Assembly (NCBI GenBank): GCA_019671135.1
Contig: JAHRHY010000013.1
Location: 1,302,001 to 1,366,000, forward strand
DNA length: 64,000 bases
Source: Linnemannia hyalina
Lineage: Eukaryota > Mortierellomycota > Mortierellomycetes > Mortierellales > Mortierellaceae
Direction: 5' to 3'
Below, one piece after another: positions 10,847-21,917 of this stretch. Under the pieces are notes generated by a model. It was not told the DNA's origin. It saw nothing but the letters and a program-made list of their open reading frames with translations, and did not search any database. How positions within the stretch are numbered: the first letter of the stretch is position 1; the number at the start of each line of letters is the position of its first letter. Both the position numbers and the translations under genes were made by a program.

Positions 10847-11739
10847 ACATGGTCGAACCAGAGACGGGTGGTAATTGTTGCCAGGATGTCTTTTTTTTCT
10901 TTTCTTCTTAGCTATGTCACTTGCCAGCCGGCATATATTTTTTCAAGGTCTGAGTGAGAGGAGGGGGTATATATACCTTTCTTTCCTGGTACGTAACTAC
11001 GTGTTACCGTCATAACATTGATCATTGATCATTGATAAGGCGCGTTTGTCTGGGTTAACGCCAAAGGATCAATCAAAACGCGTCCTGTCCTGATCTGCCG
11101 ATCAGTCGCATCAGGAGTGGACCTACTTTCTTTCCCTCCTCATCTTGACCCCCATGAAATTCTGGAAGAGAATGTTCCCTTGACCATGGCGCTAAGCACA
11201 TTTCGTTGCGTTCCCTCTACCATCCACATCACCACACGAACGGCTCGTTGCCTACATTATTTTATTTTTCTGCTCTCTTCAGCAGAGGGGGACCATATGA
11301 AAAGCGCTCTTCTCTTCCTATCCTTGGCATGCCAAACCTGTTAGATTGTCGTATTGACCCTAGTAACTGACGAGGAGGCCCACAGTAATTACCTTTTGGT
11401 AGCGCCATCCTCCTCCAATGTGTAAAGAGAAAACGAGAAAGAAATAATTAACGCGTGGTCCCTTTCCTATGTATGCAGAGGTTTATTGACGTTCGTGTGT
11501 GCAAAAATATGTGAAGAAAAGGAAAGGATGTGAAAGCTACGTGCTAGAAAAAAAAATAGGCTGTAAGGAAAAAATGTGTATGAAAGTGCAAAGCAATAAA
11601 GTACAGGGATGTAGCAAAAATAATGGTGTGTCATTGCCGTCCGATCCTTTCTGTGAACGCTCCTCAGCAAAAGAAATGACTGCGTGCGACAACGTCTTGG
11701 CACTATCTCCCGAAATGAGCCAAAAACACCCTTGTCATT
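10847..11739. other. Intergenic, no gene seen
   Basis: There is a T-rich tract at 10890-10910 and a tandem GATCATT triplet at 11018-11035. Short ORFs lack coding character. Confidence 0.45.
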
Positions 11740-12084
11740 CTAATGGTGGCGGCTCTCGAGAACGGTTTGGACACGATCAAGGTACCTAGTAACGCCGTGT
11801 TCACGAGCAGAGCGCTGGTTGTCCTCGGCCTCGTTAATGATACAAAAGCCCTCAGCAACAAGAGTTTCCAACTCGGCAAGAAGGTCTCGCTTGACCCTGG
11901 AGGTGAGACGGAGCTCGTCGTTGAACTTGTTGACAAGGAAGGTGAGGACGGCCTGAATCCTATCGGAGTCCGTGGAGAGGTTGTGGTCGTTGTGGTAACG
12001 CTTGATCTTAGCCCAGAATTTTGTTGTCTCGTCGTTGCGACGTATGGTGCGCTTTGGACCGTCGATTGATGAAGTTGCCGACAT
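11740..12084 (-). CDS. Small helical protein of unknown function, 114 aa
   Basis: A single-exon ORF starting MSATSSIDG and ending ESRHH. After a basic/Ser N-terminus (KRTIRRNDE) it is predicted by eye to be mostly amphipathic helix, with evenly spaced Leu/Val/Phe (IQAVLTFLVNKFNDELRL, then VKRDLLAELETLVAEGF). No signal peptide, cysteines or membrane segment. The ORF is open 28 codons further upstream; the Met at 12084 is preferred because the leader is Ser/Pro-rich and lies in a T-tract region. I do not recognise the family. The regular composition argues that it is real, but this rests on sequence character only. Confidence 0.5.
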   Translation of the reverse strand: MSATSSIDGPKRTIRRNDETTKFWAKIKRYHNDHNLSTDSDRIQAVLTFLVNKFNDELRLTSRVKRDLLAELETLVAEGFCIINEAEDNQRSAREHGVTRYLDRVQTVLESRHH

Positions 12085-12676
12085 ACTTTTTTTTTGGTGG
12101 CGAGTTGTGAAGAGAAGAGGGGAAGGAGAAGAAAAGGCAACTGACGACACGGTAGCAGTGTTCCTCATCTCAGCGACGAAGTATGCGCTCAGTAGTGAGA
12201 GAGATAATTTCGAATCTTTCGGTCAGACCACTGATGAATCAGACGCCAGCCAGTTAGCATATTCGAGAGGCGCGTTCAAAAAGAAGGGAGATATCCTCCA
12301 CAGTAAAAACTTTTGTTCACAAAATTGCTCAAAAAGTGAACGGAGCGTGCTTTTGGCTGTTCTTTCTGTTCCAAGACTGAGTTGGCTGGCATGGGCGCAT
12401 GTTTCCGAATCGAAATTCTAGGATATTGTGCAATTAGAGGTCATCTGATTAACTAAGCGATGCCTAATTGACCGATCACATCTTTTTGCTTAGTGATAGA
12501 CCCTCTCCGCAACGAACGACGGGGCACCCTTTTTTTTTATACTGCTTTTCGGCGGTTCAACTTTCCCACCCGTTCTCACTTCTTTCTTTCATACACATAC
12601 ACACTCTTTCTCACACTCGCTCTTCTCTCATACCTCCTTCTCACACACACCTTTTCCCTTCTCTCCTTTACTCTCA

Positions 12677-12836
<160 letters not shown>

Positions 12837-12853
12837 TCACACACCCTACGCGA

Positions 12854-15800
12854 ATGTTCTCCTTCCGAGGCGACAGCCAGTCGACCCAAGAGCCCACAAC
12901 CACAACCACCACAGACTTGACTTCTACCGCCTCGACCACGAACACAACCACCGAGGCTACTCAAGCAACAGACTCTTCCCCAGTCGACAACAGACCCAGG
13001 GTAAGAAGACACAGTACTCTTTCTCTCTCTCTTCATGACCTGTTACATGCAGAAAGGAGGGGTGTGAAGTCATTCCTTTCCATTCGTTATCTGGTTCACA
13101 CACTCCATGACACGTACCGTCCGAGTTGGTTCTCTCCGTCAGCCAGTCACACTAACTGTACGCCTTTTTTCCCGTTGAACACTGTACGACGTACACTCAC
13201 TAGTCCAAGACACAGCATCTCCAAGATATCGAAAGCACCGAGCAGGACATGACCTCTTCGTTGCAGAAGCAGCTGGACCATGTAAGATAACATTCAAGAT
13301 ACACAAATGTGTGGGAGCAGACAAAAACACTTGATTCAAGAAACCTCAAGAGGCGTGGTGTATCCTTCCGGGTGACCCTGAAAAAACGATGATGATGGTG
13401 GGGATGACGATAAGCAAACAAGGGACAAGGGGAACAAAAAGAGGGTCGCCAGAAACTATAACAGGCGTCCGTCGTGGCAATGGGAAGGAGGAAGAAAAAG
13501 AAAAAGGAACGAGAGAATAAGGAGTCGGAGAGAGGCAGATGGTAAAACGGGGATGAGAGGGTTCCACGAGCATTACTCTCTTCCTCTCCTTCGTTGTCTT
13601 TTGTTTATCCTTACTGTTCAGGAGGTGAGGATGAGGAGGGTTCTACGAGTAGTGCCTTTTCTTCTCCTCTTTCCTGGCTTTCTGTGTTTCCTTGTTACTG
13701 TTCTTTCCACCGGGACCAATTTCTTCCCTCGCTGTTATCCGTCTCGGCCAACCTGCATGTACCACTTCCACTCCCTTTCGTTCCCCTCTCCTGCACCTCG
13801 CTTTGTTTTTTCTGTTGCCATTCCCACCCAAACCCCACCCACCCCTTTCGACAGCTCCTCATACTCCAAAGGCGTTATTTTTATCAGACCCGCATGATGC
13901 CCAATTGAGCTGTACATGATCAAAATCCAACAACAGAAAGCGACTCACGCTCTTTTTTGTTTCTATGTCAATCTATATTTCAGGCCAGAGAGACGACAGC
14001 CAGTTTGAAAGAAGGTTCCGATGCCTCAAAGTCAACAGGCAGTCAGGCAATTGCGCAACAGTCAGGCGACCCCGAGAGTCTGAGCCGTGCCCTGGCCGAG
14101 GCGGTCGAGAAACAGAAGCAACAGGAGGCTGTCATCAAGAAACTGCGACACGAGGTTGATGTCGAACGAGGGCATGCTACGATTCTTCGTCATGATAACC
14201 AAGTCTTGCGACAGATGAAGGCAAACATGGTATGTTAACAGGGGTTCAGCGATGCATGATTTCCATGCTCATTATTTTTGGTTCTCACACTCGCTATTTT
14301 TTGAGTGTGAAAGGTGATTCCTGCACACAAATTGGTCTCTCTTTTTTTGAGTTTACCATGGGCGATGAGCAAAAGGATGGGATGAAAAGGTCAAAAAAAG
14401 ATAGATAGAGATTGACATTGAGATACTTATCTATCTTTCCTCTCATCCTCACACGTCGATGTTCTTAATGTTATTATTAGCATGCTGTCGCGGAGCAGGA
14501 GGAAGAAAACATCTCTAATCGCCTGTTGAAGCGTATCTCTGGTCTAAAGAAAGAAAAGGGCGAACTAATGCTGCAGGTCGAGCAGGAGGAAGAGTATCTC
14601 ACAAAGACTTTGCAGAAAAAGTTGAGCCAGGCAAGTCTTCCGACTGAACTTGAAAATCTATGACGTCCTTGGTTCTGAGGAAGGATTTCTAATACTAGTG
14701 TTGTCTCGATTTCTCTTTTTTTTTTTTGCCAAACAATCCAGCTGCAAAAGGAAAAGATTGATATGGAGAATGCATTGGAGCAGGAGCAAGAGTACATTGT
14801 CAACAGACTGCAAAAGCAATTGGATGTCATGCGGGCTGAACAGTCAGCCACCACATCGACTGCATCGAGCTGGCAGGACAAGGATCATAGCATTGGATCG
14901 AGTCTTCCTGTTGGATCGTCGCCTATCAACATTGCAGGAGGAGGACGGTCATCTCGGATCAACGCTAATCCGTCTCCCACGCCCTCGCCTACGCACAAAA
15001 AGTGGATCCCCTCTCACTCGCCCTCTTCGTCGGATCATGGACCCTCGCATCCTATTATTGACATGTTGAAGGCAGAACTGACAGCAGCCAAGGCCACCCT
15101 CAACGAGCTGGAGCGTGAATGTAAGTGTTTGTTTAGTCATGTCAAGAGCAAGAAGTGATGTTCTATGTTGTCGTTGTACAATTGGAGGCTAAAAGTGACT
15201 TTGCCCGCGTTGGAACATAGATTTGATCAAGTTCAAGCAGTGTAACCGATACAGGTCCGAAGTGTTGACACTCCGCCAGGAACTCGGCTTGCCAGTTGGA
15301 TCTGACCTGCTCGTCGAAGATACCCTCCCCACCGTCCTCTCTTCTACCCACCGCACCGGAGGCTCTCGGAGGGTACGTTGCACTTTCTCTCCTCTTACTA
15401 GTCTTGATTGAGGTCTTTTGATACCTCACTAGTGTCCTAATATCAGAATGCCACCTTTTATGAAACGATAGAACTCGAGCACAAGCGTGTCAGGGTCGAA
15501 CAGAGTATCGTATGGAGGAGTTCCAGCAACGCCGACCAACACACCAGCCAACCCAGCTCCTATCAACCACCACAGCTTTTCGGGTCAACGTACTACCCTC
15601 TCACCTCACAACTCCATCGCCAATCCATTTGCTCCTAGTGGTGGTTCTGGATCATTTGCCCATTACTCGACTTCGCCCACACTCAGTGCTTTCCCTGGAG
15701 GGTTCAGCGGTAACGGTGGGGGTAACGGAGGAGCAGGTTTCTCGTCGTCTGCAGCAGCGGCAGCCATTGCAGCAGCAGCAGGACATCCACCAGCATCATC

Positions 15801-16164
15801 GCACCATCACCAGCCTTATTCTTCTGGAAACTCTGGAACTGCCTCGTTCTCGTCGTCTGTTGGATCACTGGGCTCCACGTCGCCAATGTTGTCGATGGCT
15901 TCTTCGTTGTCGTCGTCGTCAGGCCTACCGGCCATTGTCCCTGAGCGTCAGTCATTGTATCGGTCCAAGAGCAACAGCAGACAGCATGTACAGTACCAAC
16001 AGCATTACCAGCCGCATCATCACCCTGGTTCGCTCCAGCATCCTCCTCATCAGCCTTCATTGACATTGCAGAATGCGTCTCAGCAACAACAGCAGCAGGC
16101 AGCACCACCACAAGCCCAGGCACCAGCAGTGGCAGCAGCAGCCCTGCAGGGCGCGCCTCAGTGA
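12854..16164 (+). CDS. CCDC6-like coiled-coil protein (DUF2046), 614 aa, 7 exons
   Basis: Exons: 12854-13000, 13204-13281, 13984-14229, 14481-14630, 14742-15120, 15221-15372, 15472-16164; phases agree throughout. Residues 1-75 are Thr/Ser-rich. Residues 76-384 form a long coiled coil with the CCDC6 hallmarks: an AEQEEENISNRLLKRI block, a EQEEEYLTKTLQKKL block, then KIDMENALEQEQEYIVNRLQKQLD. Animal CCDC6 has the same EEENISN / EEEFLTN / LEQEQE series. Residues 385-614 are Gly/Ser/Ala/His/Gln-rich and disordered, as is the Pro-rich tail of animal CCDC6 (which is shorter overall). The intron after exon 4 starts GC (CAG|GCAAGT), a GC-AG intron. The 702-bp second intron is long for this window. 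A CT microsatellite sits just upstream. Cellular role in fungi is not known to me. Confidence 0.85.
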
Positions 16165-16480
16165 GCGCCTTTGGAATAGTCTCTCACTTTCTGTTCAAGG
16201 CGTTCAATTTTGAACACAATTCCTTGTTCTCCTACATCTCGCTCCATCCTCCCTCCCTCCCTCGCGCCACGATCGCCCCCTTATGCAAAAACAAATAACA
16301 AGTATGAATAGGCGGGGCGTGGTAGTAGCGTGACTCACTTGCGGGGCACACGGGCATGGACATTTTACCATATTCACACTCGCAATCATTGGATTTTCTT
16401 GCTTTCACAACAATAAAACGACGTCATTTGTCCTTGTGTTCTTTACTCCTTCTTGATAAAAACAAAAAACAAAAAGCGAA
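16165..16480. other. Convergent 3' region
   Basis: The shared 3' flank of the CCDC6-like gene (+) and RPP14 (-). Contains AATAAA-like signals (CAATAAAACG near 16411) and no ORF of interest. Confidence 0.5.
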
Positions 16481-17181
16481 CTATGCAGGCCACTTCAGTT
16501 GACGAGAATTGGCCTGCAAACCCATCAACGTCGAAGCCACATACCGAACCTCAAACCGAGCCTCGAAATCATCCACCAGCGTGTTGAATAACGTCAATGA
16601 ATTCCAGAGTTGGTTCACGTCTAATGAGTGGCAGCGTAGGACTGACGATGCTGCTGTCGTTGGCGAGTATGTTGGCGTCACTGTCACTTTTGTGATATCT
16701 TTTCCTTCGGTGCTGCTGCTTGCGGGTATATTTGAGGTGGGGGGGAGGAGGAGGAGGCGGTTGTAGGGGTCTTGGGAGGCGGTGGTCCAAAAACCGAGGA
16801 TATCGATGTTGATCCCGCCCCCCATTGCTGAACCGAAGAGGTCTTGCACGGCGCTGGAGAGCATTTTTCGGAATGTTAGGATTGAAAGTTGGTGTTGTTG
16901 GTTTCCTGAAGGTTGTGAAGGTCCTTGGGGTTCCATTTCACTAGAGGTCGGAGGAGGAGGAGGAGGGTGTGGGGTTTGTTAGTGCGTTGTGTTTGGTTGC
17001 ATTAATCCGTATTGTAGTGGAAGCGATGTAGCTAGCCTACTTACACGGTGAGGTAGATGTAGAAGCTTTCTGCCTGGGTGTCACAGAGACGGGTGAGGAC
17101 CGTCGGCGTCGTTGTAGTTGCAGATGATGTAGGTTTCGTCCGTGTTGTTGCGGGTGCTGTAGTATCGATATCCATATCCAT
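16481..17181 (-). CDS. RNase P/MRP protein subunit RPP14/POP8-like, 198 aa, 2 exons
   Basis: Exons on the minus strand: 17181-17045 and 16940-16481, separated by a 104-bp intron (GTAAGT...CTCTAG) at phase 2. The protein is a predicted subunit of RNase P and RNase MRP, which mature tRNA 5' ends and pre-rRNA. After an Asp/Thr-rich start it has AESFYIYLTVEM, then FRKMLSSAVQDLFG and INIDILGFW. An inserted Ser/Thr loop follows, and then SSVLRC, QLWNSLTLFN and ANSRQLKWP. Human RPP14 has the same order: FKQLLISAVKDLFG, LDIL, SAILRI, LWSSLTL, SGNSRELV. The ~40-residue loop between the last two blocks is longer than in animals. It is divergently paired with EMG1 at 17766. Yeast POP8 is the likely functional counterpart (family knowledge); assignment to RPP14 rather than POP5 rests on the motif match. 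Confidence 0.82.
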
Positions 17182-17765
17182 TGTAGTTGTGGTGATGTAT
17201 AGTCCAAGTACTGGTTTTTTTGTGCGATGTATTGCGTGGGGGGGGGGAGGTGGGGTCCTTGTCGTGCTGAAAAGTTTCGCGTTGTTTCTTGTTCGCGGAT
17301 ATGAATTGGCGTCCTTGCTTGGGTGGGCTTGGTTGATAAGTGAAAGGAAAGAACTGCGTGGGGTGCGTTGAAGGGCGCATAAAAAGCACGTCAGAGTACT
17401 AAATGACAATGTAAACAAGAACGTGACGCGCTTTTTTTTTTTTTTTTTGTGAGCACAGGAGGGCTTTCACGCCGTGTAAGGGTGAAGAGAGGCTTGAAGA
17501 GGCAGAAAGAGGGCGTATAGAGGGTGGGGGGCGTTGAATGAGCGATACATAGGAAAACCTTCACGGTTCATCATCTTTCTTCTTTGCTCGTTTCTTCTTC
17601 TTACACACAGATCATTTAGTTGCCACCAAAAGCTCATTCCTCTTCTCTCGTCAAGTTTGTTAAACTCCCTCCTCTCTTCACCACCTCTCTTCACCACCTC
17701 TCTCAGTCGCCCTCGACAACCAACACTCCACCACCCCCTTTCACCTTCACAACACAAACAGAACA
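17182..17765. promoter_or_regulatory. Shared divergent promoter of RPP14 and EMG1
   Basis: 584 bases separate the two start codons. Contains a G9 run near 17238, a T18 tract at about 17431-17448 and a CT-rich leader before the EMG1 ATG. No TATA box was recognised. Co-regulation is inferred from the arrangement only. Confidence 0.6.
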
Positions 17766-19611
17766 ATGGACCGCCCCGCAACCGACATCTCGCTAGTCCC
17801 CCAGGCGCCTAAGGTGCCCAAGACGACAAGCGAAAAAGAAAGCACCCGTCGCCTCATCGTCGTCCTCGAGTCGGCCTGTCTCGAGACCTACAAGGTCGGC
17901 AAGGACAAGGATGCCCGCTACCAGTTGCTCAACTGTGACGACCACCAGGGTATCCTTAAGAAGATGGGCAAGGAGGTTACTGATGCCCGTCCTGATATCA
18001 CCCACCAGGTAACCTATTGTTTTTTTTTATGGTTGACGATGTGTATACGAGGAGGTTTTTGTATTAAGATTGCAACATGGCAGCAGGAACAGAGGATCGA
18101 AGAGACTTCTTCGATTTAGCAAGGGGTGCCGTGAATCGTATTTTGGCTACTTCAATGCCCTTTATTACACATGGATCATTATCAGATCGACTTATCAAGG
18201 AAAAGACACGATGAACATACAACAGGAAGGGAGGGTTTGCATTGAGCAAAGGGCAATGGTTTTGTGAACGTTCACGTTCTTCCCAGACGACGAGCCGCAG
18301 CGGATCTTTGTTTGTCTGTTTCTTTGGTTTTTTTTTTTTTTTTTTTTTTTTTGCATACTTCCTTTTACGACTGTGGGAAAATAAAAATTGCGCGCACTTA
18401 TCTTGTGCCCACCTCTTCCAACGACGAACGACAGACAACAAACCGACTGATGGTCGCAGGGCGCATAAAACCAAAGAGACACCGACCATGCAGCAATTGT
18501 AGCAGCAAGCGACAAGCAGCACGCACCAACTGTCGCAGTTGATTTTTGAGCGCCATTGGCAGGGTGGTATCGTTGGAGTGATACACAAAATCACAAAGGA
18601 GAGCTCCCAGTTCTGCTCAGTTCGCACGCAATACAGACAGGACCCTATCCAACCAAACGCCAAAAGGCAAAAAGGCAACGCCCTTCCAGGACCAAAAATC
18701 ATGCAAAGAGTGGCAAAACAATGACTAACCAAGGTGCGCCTTCTTTTGTCTTATATGTAGTGTCTTCTTACCCTTTTGGACAGTCCTTTGAACAAGGCCG
18801 GTCTCTTGCAGGTGTACATCCACACTGCCAAGAACGTCCTCATTGAAGTCAACCCTCACGTCCGTATCCCAAGAACCTTCAAGCGTTTCTCTGGATTGAT
18901 GGGTACGTTGACCCTCCTGCATTGTGGTGCTCTTTAAAGGAGGAGGGATCGCCTGCTGACATTGAAATGCAGAGCAAGGACATGGGGAGAGGAGCAAATT
19001 TCTGCTTGTTTGTTTATGTTGTTCTGAGGTGTTCCTTATCGGCCTTTGTCGGCCTCCTTTGTATTTTTCACCAACAGTTTTCATTAACTAACGCGTCGAT
19101 TGTCCATTGTATCATATAGTTCAATTGCTCCACAAGTTGTCGATTCGCTCTGTCAATGGATCGGAAAAGTTGCTCCGTGTCATCAAGAACCCCATCACAG
19201 ACCACTTGCCCACCAAGTGCTTAAAGCTCGGTAAGCATTGGCAGGGTTTCGTTGTTTTTTAACATTCAAACCTATTCGATGTTAGACATTTGTGAGGGTG
19301 GTCGATCGTGATGAGGCCTGAGTTGAGTCAACTAACATCATTTTTTGCTCACAACTGTACATCTATATTGTGTGTCACGCAAAATAGCCTTCTCGTACGA
19401 TGCCCCTGTTGTCGCATTGAGGGAGTACCTGCCCACGATCCCTGAGGATTACTCGATCTGTGTTGCCATTGGAGCCATGGCCCACGGAGAGGACAACTTT
19501 GCTGACAGCTACGTGGACAAGAAGATTGGTGTTTCGGGATACCCTCTTTCTGCCTCTGTTGCCTGCGGAAAGCTTTGCTGCGGTGTTGAGGATCTCTGGG
19601 GCATCATCTAA
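17766..19611 (+). CDS. EMG1: 18S rRNA pseudouridine N1-methyltransferase EMG1/NEP1, 239 aa, 4 exons
   Basis: Exons: 17766-18008, 18761-18902, 19120-19230, 19388-19611; phases agree. The enzyme methylates the hypermodified pseudouridine of 18S rRNA and is needed for 40S biogenesis in the nucleolus (family knowledge). Diagnostic segments: [37 protein letters not shown] near the N-terminus, and [16 protein letters not shown] with [18 protein letters not shown]. Next come [14 protein letters not shown] and [12 protein letters not shown]. The C-terminal SPOUT knot has [12 protein letters not shown] and [22 protein letters not shown]. Length is close to yeast Nep1 (about 250). Intron 1 is 752 bp, far longer than the others, with a T tract at about 18329-18351. 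Very confident identification. Confidence 0.95.
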
Positions 19612-21297
19612 ATCGACTCAGGAGAGCCTCTCAGGAACCAACCTATAACCTCCTTTTTCACGTTCATTCATCGCCTTTGGACCGACAAGCAGGATCACTG
19701 AGAAAGACGGGAAGACGAGCAAGTGTGCCTTTTTTTAAATTTTCGGCTGATAGGATCATGAGGCGGTATTCATATGGATGGTACCTTTGACACCCAGGGG
19801 GTACCAGCCTTGCCTGCCCATGATTTCTGCTCGACTGGAGTCCACTTTTCTTTCTTTTCTTCTCTTCTTTGTTTCCTACTTGTTGCATCTTTTCGTTTTG
19901 AATGATGCACCCCTTCTCTGCCTCCTCTAGTGTGTTCTGTTTCCCTCTCTCTGCGTTTCTTTTTCTTTTTTTCTTTGCCATTTCACCATGTACTCTATAT
20001 TTTCAACAAATGTGTCATTTATCATCCTCTCTTTCCTTTCATTCTGATTTAACCCCATGCAAGGTGGGCAAATTGCGTTTACGTACTATTTTCTTTATTT
20101 TCCTATTTTCCTTCGCATGTGGCCCATGGTTCTTACAGTCGAGTCCTTCCGGACTTGAATTGCAAGGGGATTGAATGTGGTCTAGAAGGTATAGAGGACG
20201 ATGATGATCTGTGTGTATTTCGCTACCGATTGCTCTCTTGCCCTTTCGTTGTTTTTCTTTTTCGTTTTATTTTGTTTCGCCCATCCCATAGCATCTCCGT
20301 TACCGCATACTTTAAGGAAGGATCAAACTTTGCATTCAACTCGAAGGATCCTTTCGCCTCTCTTTTTTTTCTTCTTTTTTTTTTTTCTTTTCCCGTTGCC
20401 CTTCTTTTTGTCAATAAAAGAGAGCAAGCTAGTAGACCAAGCATGCTAATGTCATAAAAGGAAGAAATGAACGAGATGGTGGTTTGTATTCCGGTGTTAC
20501 TTCTCCGTGGCTGTGAACAGTTGAGTGTCTACCTGGATGTGTTCTGTAAACAATAATGTAGATGAAAGAAGTGGATGGTATTACATGATCCAATAATGGG
20601 TTCTGAATAAGAAAAAGAAAGTGCTCTCTGCTTTGTTCCCTCCTTCCCTCCATGTGTACCCCGATCATGACACCCCCTTCCTCCTTACCTCTTACCCCCT
20701 GACTGACTGACTAAGTGGCCATCGTTTTGTTGCTCTCACAACATCCCTCATACCCTGTTCCTGTCCTCTTTTCCTCTCCCTTTCCTTACTCCAACTTTCG
20801 CCATCCACCACCCCTCCTTTCTTCACACATCTACCTTCCTCTTCTTGCATCAGCCACTCGTTTACGTCGTCCTCCTCCTTTCTCCCTGCCTCGTCCCCCC
20901 CTCCCCTCGTTTGTTGCCACCTCAATGGAAGCAACCTTCCCCTTGAACTGATTTCGGCATTCCTTACATTTCACAACCTCATTGCCGTCACCCTTCCCTT
21001 GTCCTTCCTAGTCCTTGCCCCTTCCTTCCCTCGTGTTCCTTTCCTCCCTTGTTTCTCCTTAAACACCACAACCGCACTCACCCGCCTTCCGTCTTCTAGT
21101 TCACCTACACTGAAAACAGGAACCACACTTGGTCACTCCAACAACAATAACCTCCTTTCTCCCTACAATAGTCCAGTCAGGATAATAGCCATATACCCAA
21201 CAACCAACCAACCAGCCAACCAACCATACAAACAAAAACAACGCCCAAAAAAAAAAAAAAAAAAAAAAAAATTAAGCTTACAAGAAAATACTTTTGA
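19612..21297. other. Intergenic, pyrimidine-rich
   Basis: 3' flank of EMG1 followed by the presumed promoter/leader of the next gene. Long C/T-rich stretches (20690-21080) give ORFs of Pro/Ser/Leu composition only. An A tract of about 24 bases at 21247-21270 precedes the next start codon by 27 bases. Confidence 0.5.
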
Positions 21298-21882
21298 ATG
21301 GTGGTGCAGCCACGACTGGTAGGGAACCTGATCCCTGGAAGGTCGAATTGGAAGGCGATTGGACAGACAGATATCTTTGTGTTGCAACATCATCCTCGCC
21401 AGGCGACGCGGGCCTATCGGATTATTACTAGGGGTTTCCCACATTACCGAGGTAACCACGCTGTACCTTTGTTTCTCTTTGTTTTCGTGTTTTGAAGGCG
21501 GCCGATGTATGAGTATAGGGTAGATTGATGAGAGACAGAGTGGAGGGACGGGATGAACTGTCTTACTGCTCCTTGATTGACCATGCCTTTTTGTCTCGGA
21601 GGACTATTCGCATATCTCGGGCAGCAGTAGCAAATGATAAAGAAGGGACAAGGCAAAGCAAGGCACATATGGATGGACAAATGGAAGATCATTGCATAAT
21701 GAAGGAGGAACACCTTGAAGAAGACGTAGAAATCATGGCCCATTGGATGAAAATTTGAATTGGCTGGGGTAGAGCCATGCGATTCTCGGGGACAAGAGCG
21801 TGTTGGCCTCTCTGTGCTCTAATCTTGTAAAGGTTTTATGCTAAAGGCAGGAAAATAGCTATGCGTTTCTATGACCCCCCCC

Positions 21883-21917
<35 letters not shown>

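Noticed and set aside
13282..13983. ORFs of 60-114 codons inside the second CCDC6-like intron
   Set aside because: They overlap on both strands, are Pro/Phe/Ser-rich from pyrimidine tracts, and lie within an intron supported by phase.
20223..20457. Overlapping ORFs on both strands upstream of the membrane-protein gene
   Set aside because: They are homopolymer-driven (Phe/Lys), with no conserved-looking residues and no splice context.
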